The position numbers and the translations under genes are program-made. From Paludibacterium sp. (GTDB lineage Bacteria > Pseudomonadota > Gammaproteobacteria > Burkholderiales > Chromobacteriaceae), in NCBI RefSeq assembly GCF_019232825.1, contig NZ_JAFAND010000119.1, positions 1 through 48,860 of the forward strand: DNA of 48,860 nucleotides, in the 5' to 3' direction. The notes below the pieces were generated by a model that saw only the letters and a list, made by a program, of their open reading frames with translations, was not told the DNA's origin and made no database searches. Shown here in pieces: positions 24,725 to 33,055 of this stretch (within the stretch, counting starts at the first letter, position 1; each line of letters begins with the position of its first letter).

Positions 24725-25918
24725 TCAAACGGCCCGCGCCGGGACGGCGCGCCGATAGGCCAACAGCCATCCTCCCGCCGACAAGCCAAGCGCCGCCCAC
24801 ACCAGCAGCGACGCGGGCGACGCCACGCGCAGCAAGAGTCCGGTCGCGCCCATCGCCAGCGGCACCGATACGTTGCCGGTGGACGACAGCACGCTGAACA
24901 CCCGGCCGCGCAACGCTTCCGGCACATCGCGCTGAATCGCCGTCTGCCAATGCACACTCAGAAAAGCCACGGCAAGCCCGATGCCGGCACAACAGAACGC
25001 ACAGGCCGTCAGCGACGTGAGCGGCAGCATTTGCAGCAAGCCAAGCGATAGCACACAGGCGGCCATGCCGAACACCGGCGGCGCGAAGCGCGCCGCAACG
25101 GCACGGCGGGCGAGCCACATGGCGCCAACGACGATGCCGGCGCCAAGCGCGGACTCGAGCACGCCGAGGTTGCCGATGCCGTGTCCGGCAAGCCGTCTGG
25201 CGACAAACGGCAGAATGACGATCAATGCGCCAAAAAACACATGCACCAGCGCGACGATCTGCACCACCGTCTTGACGCGCACATCCCCGGCCATATGACG
25301 CCCCCCCTCGCGCAGGCTCTGCCACCACGGCGCGCGGCATGGCGCGGCGGCAGGCCGGCAGCGCAGCCCGCACTCGGCCAGTGCGCATAACAGGTAGGAG
25401 GCGGCATTGAACAGCAACACCGGCAAGTACCCCACCGCCGCCACGCAGGCCGCGCCGGCAAGCGGCCCGACGATACGCGTGACGCCGGAAATCATTTGGC
25501 TGCGAGCATTGGCGCCTTGCAGCGCCTGAGGCTCGACCAGCGACGGAATCAGCGCCTGAATCGCCGGATTGGCCAACGCCGAACAGGCGGAAATGCCGAA
25601 CGCCGCCACGTAGACCTGCCACACTTGCAGCCCCCGCGCAGAGAGCAGCCAAGCCAGCAAGGCAACGATCACGCCGCGCGCGGCATCGCTGGCCACGACA
25701 ATGACCTGCCGGTTCCAGCGGTCGACGCATACGCCCGCCAACGGCCCAAGCAACATCTCCGGCAGCGTGGCCAGCACCATGAATGCGCTGGTCGTCAGCG
25801 GCGATCCGGTTTTCTCCAGCAACCACCACAACAGCGCGATGCCGTAGAGTTTGTCGCCCAGCTGGGACACCAGCTGGCCGCCCCACAGCAGCGTGAAATT
25901 TCGATTGATCAACAGCAT
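24725..25918 (-). CDS. MFS transporter, EntS/MFS_3-like exporter
   Basis: The chosen start gives 397 aa (MLLINRNFTLLWGGQLVSQLGDKLYGIALLWWLLEKTGS), because GGAGGCG lies just upstream of that ATG; a longer reading to 26050 is unlikely. There are about 12 membrane helices. The N-terminal NRNFTLLW-G-LVSQLGD, the AGVCVDRWNRQ loop between helices 2 and 3, and the QTAIQRDVPEALRGRVFS segment are typical of the MFS_3 group (EntS enterobactin exporter and macrolide-efflux relatives). The substrate is unknown. It diverges from a periplasmic binding protein gene. Confidence 0.82.
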   Translation of the reverse strand: MLLINRNFTLLWGGQLVSQLGDKLYGIALLWWLLEKTGSPLTTSAFMVLATLPEMLLGPLAGVCVDRWNRQVIVVASDAARGVIVALLAWLLSARGLQVWQVYVAAFGISACSALANPAIQALIPSLVEPQALQGANARSQMISGVTRIVGPLAGAACVAAVGYLPVLLFNAASYLLCALAECGLRCRPAAAPCRAPWWQSLREGGRHMAGDVRVKTVVQIVALVHVFFGALIVILPFVARRLAGHGIGNLGVLESALGAGIVVGAMWLARRAVAARFAPPVFGMAACVLSLGLLQMLPLTSLTACAFCCAGIGLAVAFLSVHWQTAIQRDVPEALRGRVFSVLSSTGNVSVPLAMGATGLLLRVASPASLLVWAALGLSAGGWLLAYRRAVPARAV

Positions 25919-26090
25919 GGCATTCGCCTCCGCGCGCGTCGTAAACGTTAGGGATCCTCCGCTATGAAGCTGTAGACGGGTCAAGCAGGCATTCGTCCTT
26001 CCCTGTATTCCATCGCAGTGGCAAATCTCTGTTGATAACTTATCATCCACTTCATGACGCTTAGATAGTTAAAATGGATGACGAACGGAC

Positions 26091-26828
26091 ATGCCCGGGA
26101 AATTGCGCTTGGCCCTCCTGACGGCCCTCGGCTTGATGCTGGGGCCGCTGTCAGCCTGGGCCGGCCCGCGTGAACTCGTCCTCGAATGCGACCACCTGCC
26201 GCCGGCGTGCAACACCCCGGCGGACGGCAGCCCTGGCTTCATGATCGACATCGGTCAGGAGGCGTTGCGGCGGGCCGGCTTTTCGGCACAGGTACGCATC
26301 GTGCCGTGGAAGCGCGCCATGCAGGATGCCGAATATCACAATGACACGCTGATCGTTTATTTCGCCCGCACGCCGGAGCGCGAAGCCTCGTTCCGCTGGA
26401 TCGACATCACCAACCAGACTACTTTTGCGTTCATGACCAAAGAACAGGCACCGCCGGTCGACACCCTGGCCCAGGCGCAAATGTTGGGCGCCATCGGCAT
26501 TCGCGCCGGATCGAGCGTGCGCTCTTGGCTGATCGAGCATGGGATCGCCGCGACCATGCTGCAGGAAAGCACATTGGAAACCATGGCGCGCATGTTGAAA
26601 GCCGGCCGCGTTCCGGTCTTCTTCGGCGCGCCCAGCACCTTTGTGCCGCTCTATACGAAGCTCAACGGCAGCCGACCTGTCGTCGGCGCACCGCTCTACG
26701 CCAGCGACAACTGGCTGGCGTCCGGTCTCGGTTTCCCTGCTGGGGATGCGGCGCGCATCGGCGCCGCCGTGCGCGCCATGAAGGCGGATGGCAGTATCAC
26801 CGCCATTCTGGCCAAATACGGACAATGA
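26091..26828 (+). CDS. Periplasmic solute-binding protein, SBP_bac_3 (amino-acid type)
   Basis: The 245-aa protein has a clear signal peptide (KLRLALLTALGLMLGPLSAWA, cut before GPRELVL). The mature part has the two-lobe pattern of family 3 binding proteins: SPGFMIDIGQEALRRAGF, VPWKRAMQDAEYHNDTLIVYFARTPERE, a LGAIGIRAGSSVRSWLIE second lobe and an AKYGQ end. No permease or ATPase gene is adjacent, so it may serve a distant ABC system or act as a sensor. The ligand is not predictable. An ATG at 26074 is out of frame. Confidence 0.82.
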   Translation: MPGKLRLALLTALGLMLGPLSAWAGPRELVLECDHLPPACNTPADGSPGFMIDIGQEALRRAGFSAQVRIVPWKRAMQDAEYHNDTLIVYFARTPEREASFRWIDITNQTTFAFMTKEQAPPVDTLAQAQMLGAIGIRAGSSVRSWLIEHGIAATMLQESTLETMARMLKAGRVPVFFGAPSTFVPLYTKLNGSRPVVGAPLYASDNWLASGLGFPAGDAARIGAAVRAMKADGSITAILAKYGQ

Positions 26829-26844
26829 GCGCGCCCGTGGGCGT

Positions 26845-28482
26845 TTACTCCAGCCCAGGCAAGACCGGCGTGCCTTCGACCGCCACGGCGTGCAGCCACT
26901 GCGGATCGAGCGCCAGCGCCTTGAGGATGGTCGGCGCGACCTGCGTGAGCTGCACGCGATCGGAAACGGTGCGGCCACCGGCCATGCCCGGATAGGCGAC
27001 GATCAATGCCAGGTGGCTGTCGTCCGGCGCATTGCCGCCATGCTCGCCGTCCTTTTTCTTGCTCGACGTGTAGATCACGCCGGGATTGGGCTGGACGATG
27101 ATGTCCGGCGTGCGTCCCACGTCCGGATCGCCAAAGGCGGCGGCGAGCTTATCGCCGCTGAGGATGTAGGCCTGCGGCCCATCGGCGCACAGGCCATCGG
27201 ACGAGCAGCCGAGGTGCGCTTGCAAGGTGGCCAGCACGGCATCGCGTTGGCTGCGGTCGCGCAGCCAGATAAGGCCGACGTCGTCGGTCTGCACGAAGCC
27301 GGTGCCAGCCTGGCCGCTGCCGTCGTTCAGATTGCCGGACGTCGTGTTGTTCTGACCGAAGTTGCCTTTCGGATCAAGATAATTGTTTGCCTGCAACAGC
27401 GCCGACAGCGTGTCGCCATTCTTGACCAACGTCTGGTGATCGACCGGCGACTGACCATGCTTGGCGGTGACGATCACCACCGTCGACGCATAGAGGTCGC
27501 GCTGCTTCAATGCCGCCACGATGCGGCCCAGCGCGCCGTCCACGTATTGGATGGCCGCCGCCACCTGGGCATTGGGGGTGAAATCGGCGTCGAGATAACC
27601 ACCGCCCTTGGCCGCCAGCGCTTTCTGCGCAACGCTCAGCGTCTGGAAGTTGGTGCCGAACAAGGTCGGCACGGCCAGGCCGTCTTGACCGCCGGCGGCG
27701 TCCTTGCCGTCGATCTGATTCAGGATGGCCTGAACGTGCAGGTCATCGAACTTTTCCGTGTGGGTATAGACATCGGTGTAATCGGACTTGGTGGCCGGGT
27801 CGACCGCGTTGATTTCGGTGCGGGCCAGGTCATCGACGCCGTGACCGGAGGGGCCGTTGACCCAGTCGTAACCCCAGGCATGCTTATCGGCCCACGCGGT
27901 GCGCGCCCCGGGCAGATGGGCCTTGATCACCTCGAACACCGTATTGGTCTTGAGGTAATCGTGCGGATACACCGGCACGCACGCGCCATCCTTCAGCGCA
28001 TGAGGAATCGCCTGCGGGTTGAACGCGCCGCCGCCGTCCAAATGCACCAGCGCGCCGCCATCCTTGCCGTCGATGCCCGTCGTCTCGTCAAAGGCCACAT
28101 TCCACCCGCGCGGCCCCGTGCACGCGGTGTCGGACGGCGCAAACAGCGTACGGTCATACGACACGTCGTAGAACAGTCCGGTGGTCTTGGGCGTGCCGCC
28201 GGTGAGCAGCGCCGCCAGCCCAGGGAAAGAGTCCGACAACCCCGGGGTATACGCCTGGGTGTAGGTCGCGCCGGTTTGCGACAGCTGCGCCAGATTCGGA
28301 CAGGTGTTGGCGCCGATGCAGCGGGCCACGTCCTGCTGGTGCAGGCCGTCGATGCTGATCAGCAACACGCGTTTGGCGCCGACAAAGGTGTCCGCGTGGG
28401 CGGCGGCGGACAACCCCGCCCACGCCAAGATCACGGCGCGGACCAAACGGCCGCCGCGCCTGCTGTTACGGGTTTCCATCAT
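26845..28482 (-). CDS. Secreted alkaline phosphatase/phosphodiesterase-superfamily protein
   Basis: About 545 aa, started at the tandem ATGs at 28482/28479 behind GGGAGAGG; the 28539 reading is less likely. A signal peptide (LVRAVILAWAGLSAAAHA) is followed by KRVLLISIDGLHQQDV, the metal-binding Asp motif of type I phosphodiesterases/nucleotide pyrophosphatases. Then come TPGLSDSFPGLAALLTG (nucleophile region), VIVTAKHGQSP and DGEHGGNAPDDSHLALIV, which supply metal-binding His/Asp residues. It is likely a periplasmic or exported hydrolase of phosphodiesters or phosphomonoesters. The gene ends 16 bp from the convergent binding-protein gene. Confidence 0.82.
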   Translation of the reverse strand: MMETRNSRRGGRLVRAVILAWAGLSAAAHADTFVGAKRVLLISIDGLHQQDVARCIGANTCPNLAQLSQTGATYTQAYTPGLSDSFPGLAALLTGGTPKTTGLFYDVSYDRTLFAPSDTACTGPRGWNVAFDETTGIDGKDGGALVHLDGGGAFNPQAIPHALKDGACVPVYPHDYLKTNTVFEVIKAHLPGARTAWADKHAWGYDWVNGPSGHGVDDLARTEINAVDPATKSDYTDVYTHTEKFDDLHVQAILNQIDGKDAAGGQDGLAVPTLFGTNFQTLSVAQKALAAKGGGYLDADFTPNAQVAAAIQYVDGALGRIVAALKQRDLYASTVVIVTAKHGQSPVDHQTLVKNGDTLSALLQANNYLDPKGNFGQNNTTSGNLNDGSGQAGTGFVQTDDVGLIWLRDRSQRDAVLATLQAHLGCSSDGLCADGPQAYILSGDKLAAAFGDPDVGRTPDIIVQPNPGVIYTSSKKKDGEHGGNAPDDSHLALIVAYPGMAGGRTVSDRVQLTQVAPTILKALALDPQWLHAVAVEGTPVLPGLE

Positions 28483-28815
28483 GGTTAACCTCTCCCTATT
28501 TATCATGCGTGGCCTATGCCACGCCGAAGGAGTTAACAATCTGCCGCCTTGTCATGATGTTTTGATGACCAAAGCATGAAATGGCACGTCAAAACGCGCC
28601 ATATCTATGTCTTTCCGCTCGCTACTCCGATCAAACACGCGCAGCGGAGCGCATCCCCGCAAGGGCTCGACTTAGCCGGCCACCACCTGTCCGCCCGGCA
28701 CAAACATGCATAAATAGTACAGTTTTGCAATTACATACAAATACTATCATTCGGGCTACCGCCATATCCCACAGGGTGGGAGCGGCATGAATGCGTCGTT
28801 CACAAAGGGAGGCCC
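28483..28815 (+). other. 333-bp intergenic region with possible promoter
   Basis: No convincing gene; a 69-codon frame at 28581-28790 lacks a ribosome binding site and any family resemblance. An AT-rich stretch at about 28710-28750 contains TATCAT (28744-28749), a possible -10 box for the outer-membrane-like gene at 28816. No good -35 hexamer is visible. Confidence 0.35.
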
Positions 28816-29652
28816 ATGAAGCGTTGCCACGACAGTTTTAGATCGACACGGCTCGTTGTTGCCCTACTCGGTGTCTGCGGCTTGTCTCCCCTCGCCCAGG
28901 CGGCGGGTCCGGCGGTTTCCAATCCGGCGGGCAAGGTGTCGCTGCAAGGCGGCGACTTGAATGGCAAGGATGCGTCGTCGGCGGATGGCGCGCTGACCCT
29001 GCCCATCGGGCAACTGTTTGGTCTGCAGGTCGACGCCTCGTCCGGGCGCTTCCTCGACCGCAGCTACCGTGGCTTGGGCGGGCATGCCTTCTGGCGCGAT
29101 CCGGACCAGGGCCTGGCGGGAATAACGAGCGCGTACCAGAAACTTGGCGACCAGGGTAATCGCCGCAACGGTGCCGAAGGCGAGCTTTATCTCGACCGCT
29201 ACACGGTCATCCTGCGCGCGGGCGAGCAAACCGGCGATGGCCCGCATGGGGCGTATGAGGGTGTGGGCTTGCGCTGGTACCTGACGCAGAATCTATCGCT
29301 CAACCTTGGCTTCGATCACTCGCCTGGCGTGGTCAACACCACCGGCATCGGCGTGGAATGGCAACCGGTGCGCTGGGGGGTGCCGGGTTTGGCGCTATTC
29401 GCTCGCGGCACCCACTCGGTCGCAAACGATCAAATCGGCGACAGCCATGCCGTGAGCGTTGGCGTGCGCTACTATTTTGGCGCACCGAAATCGCTGATGA
29501 CACACCATCGCACCGACGATCCCGACTCGATCGTCATGCCACTGGGCGACGTGATTCCGACCCCAACCATTATTCCCGCGCCGCCGCCAGCCCCCGTTCC
29601 AGCCGTGGTCACGCCACCGCCAGCACCCGTGGTCACGCCGCCGCCGGACTGA
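28816..29652 (+). CDS. Exported, probable outer-membrane beta-barrel-like protein with Pro-rich tail
   Basis: The 278-aa protein has a signal peptide (VVALLGVCGLSPLAQAA) and then alternating beta-strand segments rich in Gly, Tyr and Leu (GAEGELYLDRYTVILRAGEQ, YEGVGLRWYLTQNLSLNLGFDH, TTGIGVEWQPVRW, LALFARGTHS, AVSVGVRYYFG). Such strands suggest a small outer-membrane barrel. The last 50 residues are a Pro/Ala/Val-rich tail (PAPPPAPVPAVVTPPP) that may span periplasm or cell wall. I do not recognise a named family. An AGGGAGGC ribosome binding site precedes the ATG. Confidence 0.6.
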   Translation: MKRCHDSFRSTRLVVALLGVCGLSPLAQAAGPAVSNPAGKVSLQGGDLNGKDASSADGALTLPIGQLFGLQVDASSGRFLDRSYRGLGGHAFWRDPDQGLAGITSAYQKLGDQGNRRNGAEGELYLDRYTVILRAGEQTGDGPHGAYEGVGLRWYLTQNLSLNLGFDHSPGVVNTTGIGVEWQPVRWGVPGLALFARGTHSVANDQIGDSHAVSVGVRYYFGAPKSLMTHHRTDDPDSIVMPLGDVIPTPTIIPAPPPAPVPAVVTPPPAPVVTPPPD

Positions 29653-29715
29653 CGGACCGCTAGCGAGCCGGGTGCGGCGAAATGGGTCGCGCCCGGCTCG
29701 CCATCTCCCTTTTGC

Positions 29716-29744
29716 TTGCAATGTGTATCTATGTTGGTTACACT
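29716..29744 (+). promoter_or_regulatory. rrf2 promoter overlapped by a dyad operator
   Basis: TTGCAA (29716-29721), a 17-bp spacer and TACACT (29739-29744) make a good sigma-70 promoter. A dyad TGTA-N11-TACA (29724-29742) overlaps the -10 box, and ATGTTGGTTACAC (29731-29743) recurs exactly at 30265-30277. The Rrf2 protein encoded just downstream is the natural candidate to bind both sites. Confidence 0.65.
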
Positions 29745-29771
29745 GTAGCAAATAGTTTTCCGGAAGCATGC

Positions 29772-30221
29772 ATGGCCACATCCACCCGTTTCGCCGTGGC
29801 GATCCACATCCTGACCCACATCAGCCTACGTCATGGCCAGGCGGTGCGGTCCGAGGATATCGCCCACAGCGTCAACACCAATCCGGCCGTGGTGCGCCGC
29901 ATTCTGGGCGCGCTCGCCGCCGCAGGTCTGACGCAGGCGCAATTGGGTCAAGGCGGCGGCGCGTTGTTGGCCAAGCCGGTGGCGCAAATCACGCTGTTGG
30001 ATATTTATCGCGCGGTGGAAGAGCCGCCGACGTTTGCCTTGCACCGCGTGCCGCCCAACCCGGATTGCTATATCGGGCGTAATATCATCCCGGTATTGGA
30101 AAGTGAGTTCGGCCGTTTAAGCGCGGCACTCGACGACGCGCTGGCGGCAACCACGATGGCCGACATCGTCGGTCGGGTGGAAGCCAACGCCGGCACGCCT
30201 TACCGCGCCGATGGCGTATGA
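29772..30221 (+). CDS. Rrf2-family transcriptional regulator (YwnA-like, no Fe-S cluster)
   Basis: The 149-aa protein starts at ATG 29772 (MATSTRFAVAIHILTHISLRHG). An upstream frame extension would run through the promoter. The winged HTH (SEDIAHSVNTNPAVVRRILGALAAAGL, about 27-53) and the GQGGGALLAKPVAQITLLDIYRAVEEP wing and beta region are diagnostic of Rrf2. Only one cysteine (C99) is present, not the three that hold the Fe-S cluster in IscR or NsrR. It is therefore of the YwnA/redox-thiol or ligand type. It probably represses its own promoter and the identical site before the small ORF and EF-G gene downstream. Confidence 0.85.
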   Translation: MATSTRFAVAIHILTHISLRHGQAVRSEDIAHSVNTNPAVVRRILGALAAAGLTQAQLGQGGGALLAKPVAQITLLDIYRAVEEPPTFALHRVPPNPDCYIGRNIIPVLESEFGRLSAALDDALAATTMADIVGRVEANAGTPYRADGV

Positions 30222-30257
30222 CGTTGCCCGGCATGGGCGCGTTGTTTTGACCTTTAA

Positions 30258-30277
30258 TGTAATTATGTTGGTTACAC
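30258..30277 (+). promoter_or_regulatory. Second copy of the Rrf2 dyad, upstream of the EF-G leader
   Basis: TGTA-N11-TACA again, with the 13-bp core ATGTTGGTTACAC identical to that in the rrf2 promoter. A TTGACC -35-like hexamer lies at 30247-30252; the matching -10 is weaker than in the first copy. It lies just before the 31-codon ORF and the EF-G gene, making both candidates for Rrf2 control. Confidence 0.6.
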
Positions 30278-30299
30278 GATAACTTTAAGGAGCGTTCCG

Positions 30300-30395
30300 A
30301 TGTCTACCGCCATCCTCGCCCGCGCCGCGCGCTCAAGCGGCGCCATGTTGCATCCCCTGCCCGCGGCCACATTGTTTGGCGGCAGGCGCGAATAG
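30300..30395 (+). CDS. 31-codon leader ORF or gene remnant
   Basis: The ORF starts ATG TCT ACC and ends ...GGRRE, with TAAGGAG 8 nt upstream, so it is likely translated. It lies between an Rrf2-type operator and a hairpin next to the EF-G ribosome binding site. It may be a leader peptide affecting expression of the EF-G gene. Alternatively it is the 5' stub of a deleted Rrf2-controlled gene (YwnA-type regulators often sit beside an oxidoreductase gene). The peptide is basic (RAARSSG, GRRE) and matches no family I know. Confidence 0.45.
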   Translation: MSTAILARAARSSGAMLHPLPAATLFGGRRE

Positions 30396-30409
30396 AATGA
30401 ATCAAGACC

Positions 30410-30428
30410 CCCGGACCGGAAGTCCGGG
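30410..30428 (+). other. Hairpin next to the EF-G ribosome binding site
   Basis: CCCGGAC and GTCCGGG are perfect 7-bp arms around a 5-nt loop. The hairpin ends 4 nt before the GGAG (30433-30436) that serves the ATG at 30446. In the mRNA it would sit between the leader ORF stop (30395) and the ribosome binding site, where it could affect initiation. Confidence 0.5.
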
Positions 30429-30445
30429 CTGTGGAGACCTCAACC

Positions 30446-32551
30446 ATGGACCGCAAAACCCCCATTGACCGTTATCGCAATATCGGCATCAGCGCCCACA
30501 TCGACGCGGGCAAGACCACGACCACCGAACGCATCCTGTTTTATACCGGCGTGACGCATAAGATCGGCGAAGTGCACGAAGGCGCCGCCACCATGGACTG
30601 GATGGAACAGGAGCAGGAGCGCGGCATCACCATTACCTCGGCCGCGACCACCGTGTTCTGGCGCGGCATGAAGGGGCAATTGCCCGAGCACCGCATCAAC
30701 ATCATCGACACCCCGGGCCACGTCGATTTCACCATCGAAGTCGAGCGCTCGATGCGCGTGCTCGATGGCGCGGTCATGGTATACGACGCCGTTGGCGGCG
30801 TGCAGCCGCAATCGGAAACCGTGTGGCGCCAGGCGAACAAATACGCCGTGCCGCGCATCGCCTTCGTCAACAAGATGGACCGCGTCGGCGCCGACTTCTT
30901 CCGCGTGCGTCAGCACATCGAGGAGCGGCTGCGCGGCAATGCCGTGCCGCTGCAAATTCCGCTGGGCGCCGAGGAGCATTTCCGCGGCGTGGTCGATCTG
31001 GTGACGATGCGCGCCATCGTCTGGGACGATGCGAGCCAGGGCGTGCGCTTCCAGGATGAGGACATTCCCGCCGAGCTGCTGCCGCTGGCGCAGACCTGGC
31101 GCGAGCGTCTGGTCGAGGCGGCGGCCGAGGGCAGCAGCGAACTGCTGGAAAAATACCTCGACGGCCAACCGCTCAGCGAGGCAGAGATCAAGCAAGGGTT
31201 GCGCTTGCGCACCTTGCGCAACGAGATCGTGCCGATGCTCGCCGGCAGCGCCTTCAAGAACAAGGGCGTGCAAACGCTGCTCGACGCGGTGGTCGACTAC
31301 CTGCCGGCGCCGAACGACGTGGCGGCCATCAACGGTCACGACGCGCAAGACCGGCCGGCCGAGCGCCATCCGCGCGACGACGAGCCGTTCTCGGCGCTGG
31401 CATTCAAGATCATGACCGATCCGTTTGTCGGCCAGCTGACGTTCTTCCGCGTCTATTCCGGCGTGGTGCGCACCGGCGACACCTTGTTCAACCCGACCAA
31501 GGACCAGAAGGAACGGCTGGGGCGCATCCTGCAGATGCACGCCAACGAACGCAAGGAGATCAAGGAAGTGCGCGCCGGCGACATCGCCGCCGCCGTTGGC
31601 TTGAAAACCGTCACCACCGGCGACACGCTGTGTCCGCCTGATCAGGTGATCGTGCTGGAGAAGATGAACTTCCCCGAGCCGGTGATCGCCCAGGCGGTGG
31701 AACCGAAAAGCAAGGCCGACCAGGAAAAGATGGGCCTGGCGCTGAACCGCTTGGCACAGGAAGATCCGTCCTTCCGCGTGCATACCGATCAGGAATCGGG
31801 TCAGACCATCATCGCCGGCATGGGCGAGCTGCACCTGGAGATTCTGGTCGACCGCATGCGGCGCGAGTTCGGCGTCGACGCCAACGTGGGCAAGCCGCAG
31901 GTGGCCTACCGCGAAACCATCGCCAAGGCGGTGGACGAGGTTGAAGGCAAGTTCATCAAGCAATCGGGCGGCAAAGGCCAGTACGGCCACGTGGTGCTGA
32001 AGCTGGAACCGCGCGCCGCCGGCGAGGGGTATGAATTCGTCGACGCCATCAAAGGCGGGGTGGTGCCGCGCGAGTTCATCCCGGCGGTGGACAAAGGGGT
32101 GCGCGAGTCGCTGCAGGCCGGCATCCTGGCCGGCTTCCCGGTGGTGGACGTGCGCGTGACGCTGACCTTCGGCTCCTACCACGACGTCGACTCGAACGAA
32201 AACGCCTTCCGCATGGCGGGATCGATCGCGTTCAAGGACGGCATGCGCCGTGCGTCGCCGCAGTTGCTGGAGCCGATGATGCAGGTGGAGGTGGAAACGC
32301 CCGAAGCCTTCCTCGGCAGCGTCATCGGCGACTTGAACACGCGGCGCAGCACGGTGCAGGGCATCGACGACCTGCCCGGCGGCATCAAGCAGGTCAAGGC
32401 GCAGACGCCCTTGGCGGAGATGTTCGGCTACTCCACCACGCTGCGTTCGATGACCCAGGGCCGTGCGACCTACTCGATGGAGTTCAAGCACTATGCCGCG
32501 GCGCCGAAGACGGTACTCGCGCAACTGCAAGGTGCGGCGATGCTGCGCTAG
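30446..32551 (+). CDS. fusA: Elongation factor G, stand-alone copy
   Basis: The 701-aa protein is a full-length bacterial EF-G that drives ribosome translocation. It has the P-loop AHIDAGKT (17-24), [10 protein letters not shown] switch I, DTPGHVDF switch II, NKMDR, and then domains II-V ending [19 protein letters not shown] start at ATG 30446, which gives [16 protein letters not shown] as in other EF-Gs; a GTG at 30431 is less likely. The usual str-operon neighbours (rpsL, rpsG, tuf) are absent, so this is probably a second copy. Its leader contains a putative Rrf2 site, a small ORF and a hairpin. A strong terminator follows the stop. Whether a main copy exists elsewhere cannot be seen here. 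Confidence 0.92.
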   Translation: MDRKTPIDRYRNIGISAHIDAGKTTTTERILFYTGVTHKIGEVHEGAATMDWMEQEQERGITITSAATTVFWRGMKGQLPEHRINIIDTPGHVDFTIEVERSMRVLDGAVMVYDAVGGVQPQSETVWRQANKYAVPRIAFVNKMDRVGADFFRVRQHIEERLRGNAVPLQIPLGAEEHFRGVVDLVTMRAIVWDDASQGVRFQDEDIPAELLPLAQTWRERLVEAAAEGSSELLEKYLDGQPLSEAEIKQGLRLRTLRNEIVPMLAGSAFKNKGVQTLLDAVVDYLPAPNDVAAINGHDAQDRPAERHPRDDEPFSALAFKIMTDPFVGQLTFFRVYSGVVRTGDTLFNPTKDQKERLGRILQMHANERKEIKEVRAGDIAAAVGLKTVTTGDTLCPPDQVIVLEKMNFPEPVIAQAVEPKSKADQEKMGLALNRLAQEDPSFRVHTDQESGQTIIAGMGELHLEILVDRMRREFGVDANVGKPQVAYRETIAKAVDEVEGKFIKQSGGKGQYGHVVLKLEPRAAGEGYEFVDAIKGGVVPREFIPAVDKGVRESLQAGILAGFPVVDVRVTLTFGSYHDVDSNENAFRMAGSIAFKDGMRRASPQLLEPMMQVEVETPEAFLGSVIGDLNTRRSTVQGIDDLPGGIKQVKAQTPLAEMFGYSTTLRSMTQGRATYSMEFKHYAAAPKTVLAQLQGAAMLR

Positions 32552-32564
32552 TGCGGCGATAGCG

Positions 32565-32594
32565 AACGCCCCGCAGAATACTCTGCGGGGCGTT
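32565..32594 (+). terminator. Intrinsic terminator after EF-G
   Basis: ACGCCCCGCAGA and TCTGCGGGGCGT are perfect 12-bp arms (13 with the outer A-T) around a 4-nt loop, ending in TTT, 14 bp after the EF-G stop. Confidence 0.8.
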
Positions 32595-32668
32595 TGATCG
32601 TTTGCCGGCATCGCCCGCATAATACGGCATCATTGTTTTTTCCACCGCCGACGCGCTTTGACCGACAC

Positions 32669-33055
32669 ATGCGCCACCCTCTTCTCCAGCGCGATGCCCG
32701 CGCTCTGCGCTGGCTGACCGTTTTTCTGCGCGGGCTGCATCTGGTGGCCATCATTCTGTTTTGCGCCACCCTGCTGTCCGTACAGCCACAGGCAGGCCAA
32801 CCGGCCGGAGGCCTCGCCGTGCTCGTCACCGGCTTGGCATTGTGGGCACTCGATCTTTGGCGTCATCCCGCCCACCTGCGCCAAGCCGTCAGCCTGTGCA
32901 TGCTGCTGAAACTGCTGTTGGTGGCCGGAATGATCTTGATGCCGACATGGCGTCTGCCGCTGATGTGGCTGATCGTCGTCTGGTCGGCGCTGTTCTCGCA
33001 TGCGCCGTCCAGTTTCCGCAACGTGCCGCTCACCTGGCCGAGACATCCGCAATGA
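32669..33055 (+). CDS. Small integral membrane protein
   Basis: The 128-aa protein (from MRHPLLQRDARALRWLTVFLRG) has about four hydrophobic segments: LHLVAIILFCATLLS, LAVLVTGLALWALDLW, AVSLCMLLKLLLVAGMILMP and PLMWLIVVWSALFS. Its end, FSHAPSSFRNVPL, resembles other uncharacterised bacterial inner-membrane proteins. Its stop overlaps the next start (ATGA), so it is coupled to the exported protease-like protein. Function unknown. An in-frame start at 32594 lies inside the terminator region and is not used here. Confidence 0.65.
   Translation: MRHPLLQRDARALRWLTVFLRGLHLVAIILFCATLLSVQPQAGQPAGGLAVLVTGLALWALDLWRHPAHLRQAVSLCMLLKLLLVAGMILMPTWRLPLMWLIVVWSALFSHAPSSFRNVPLTWPRHPQ

Noticed and set aside
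26788-28488. 566-codon plus-strand frame opposite the phosphodiesterase gene
   Set aside because: Antisense shadow; the minus-strand product has a signal peptide and metal-binding motifs, while this one has none.
30440-32620. 726-codon minus-strand frame opposite the EF-G gene
   Set aside because: Antisense to a textbook EF-G, with low-complexity His/Arg/Leu composition and no family resemblance.
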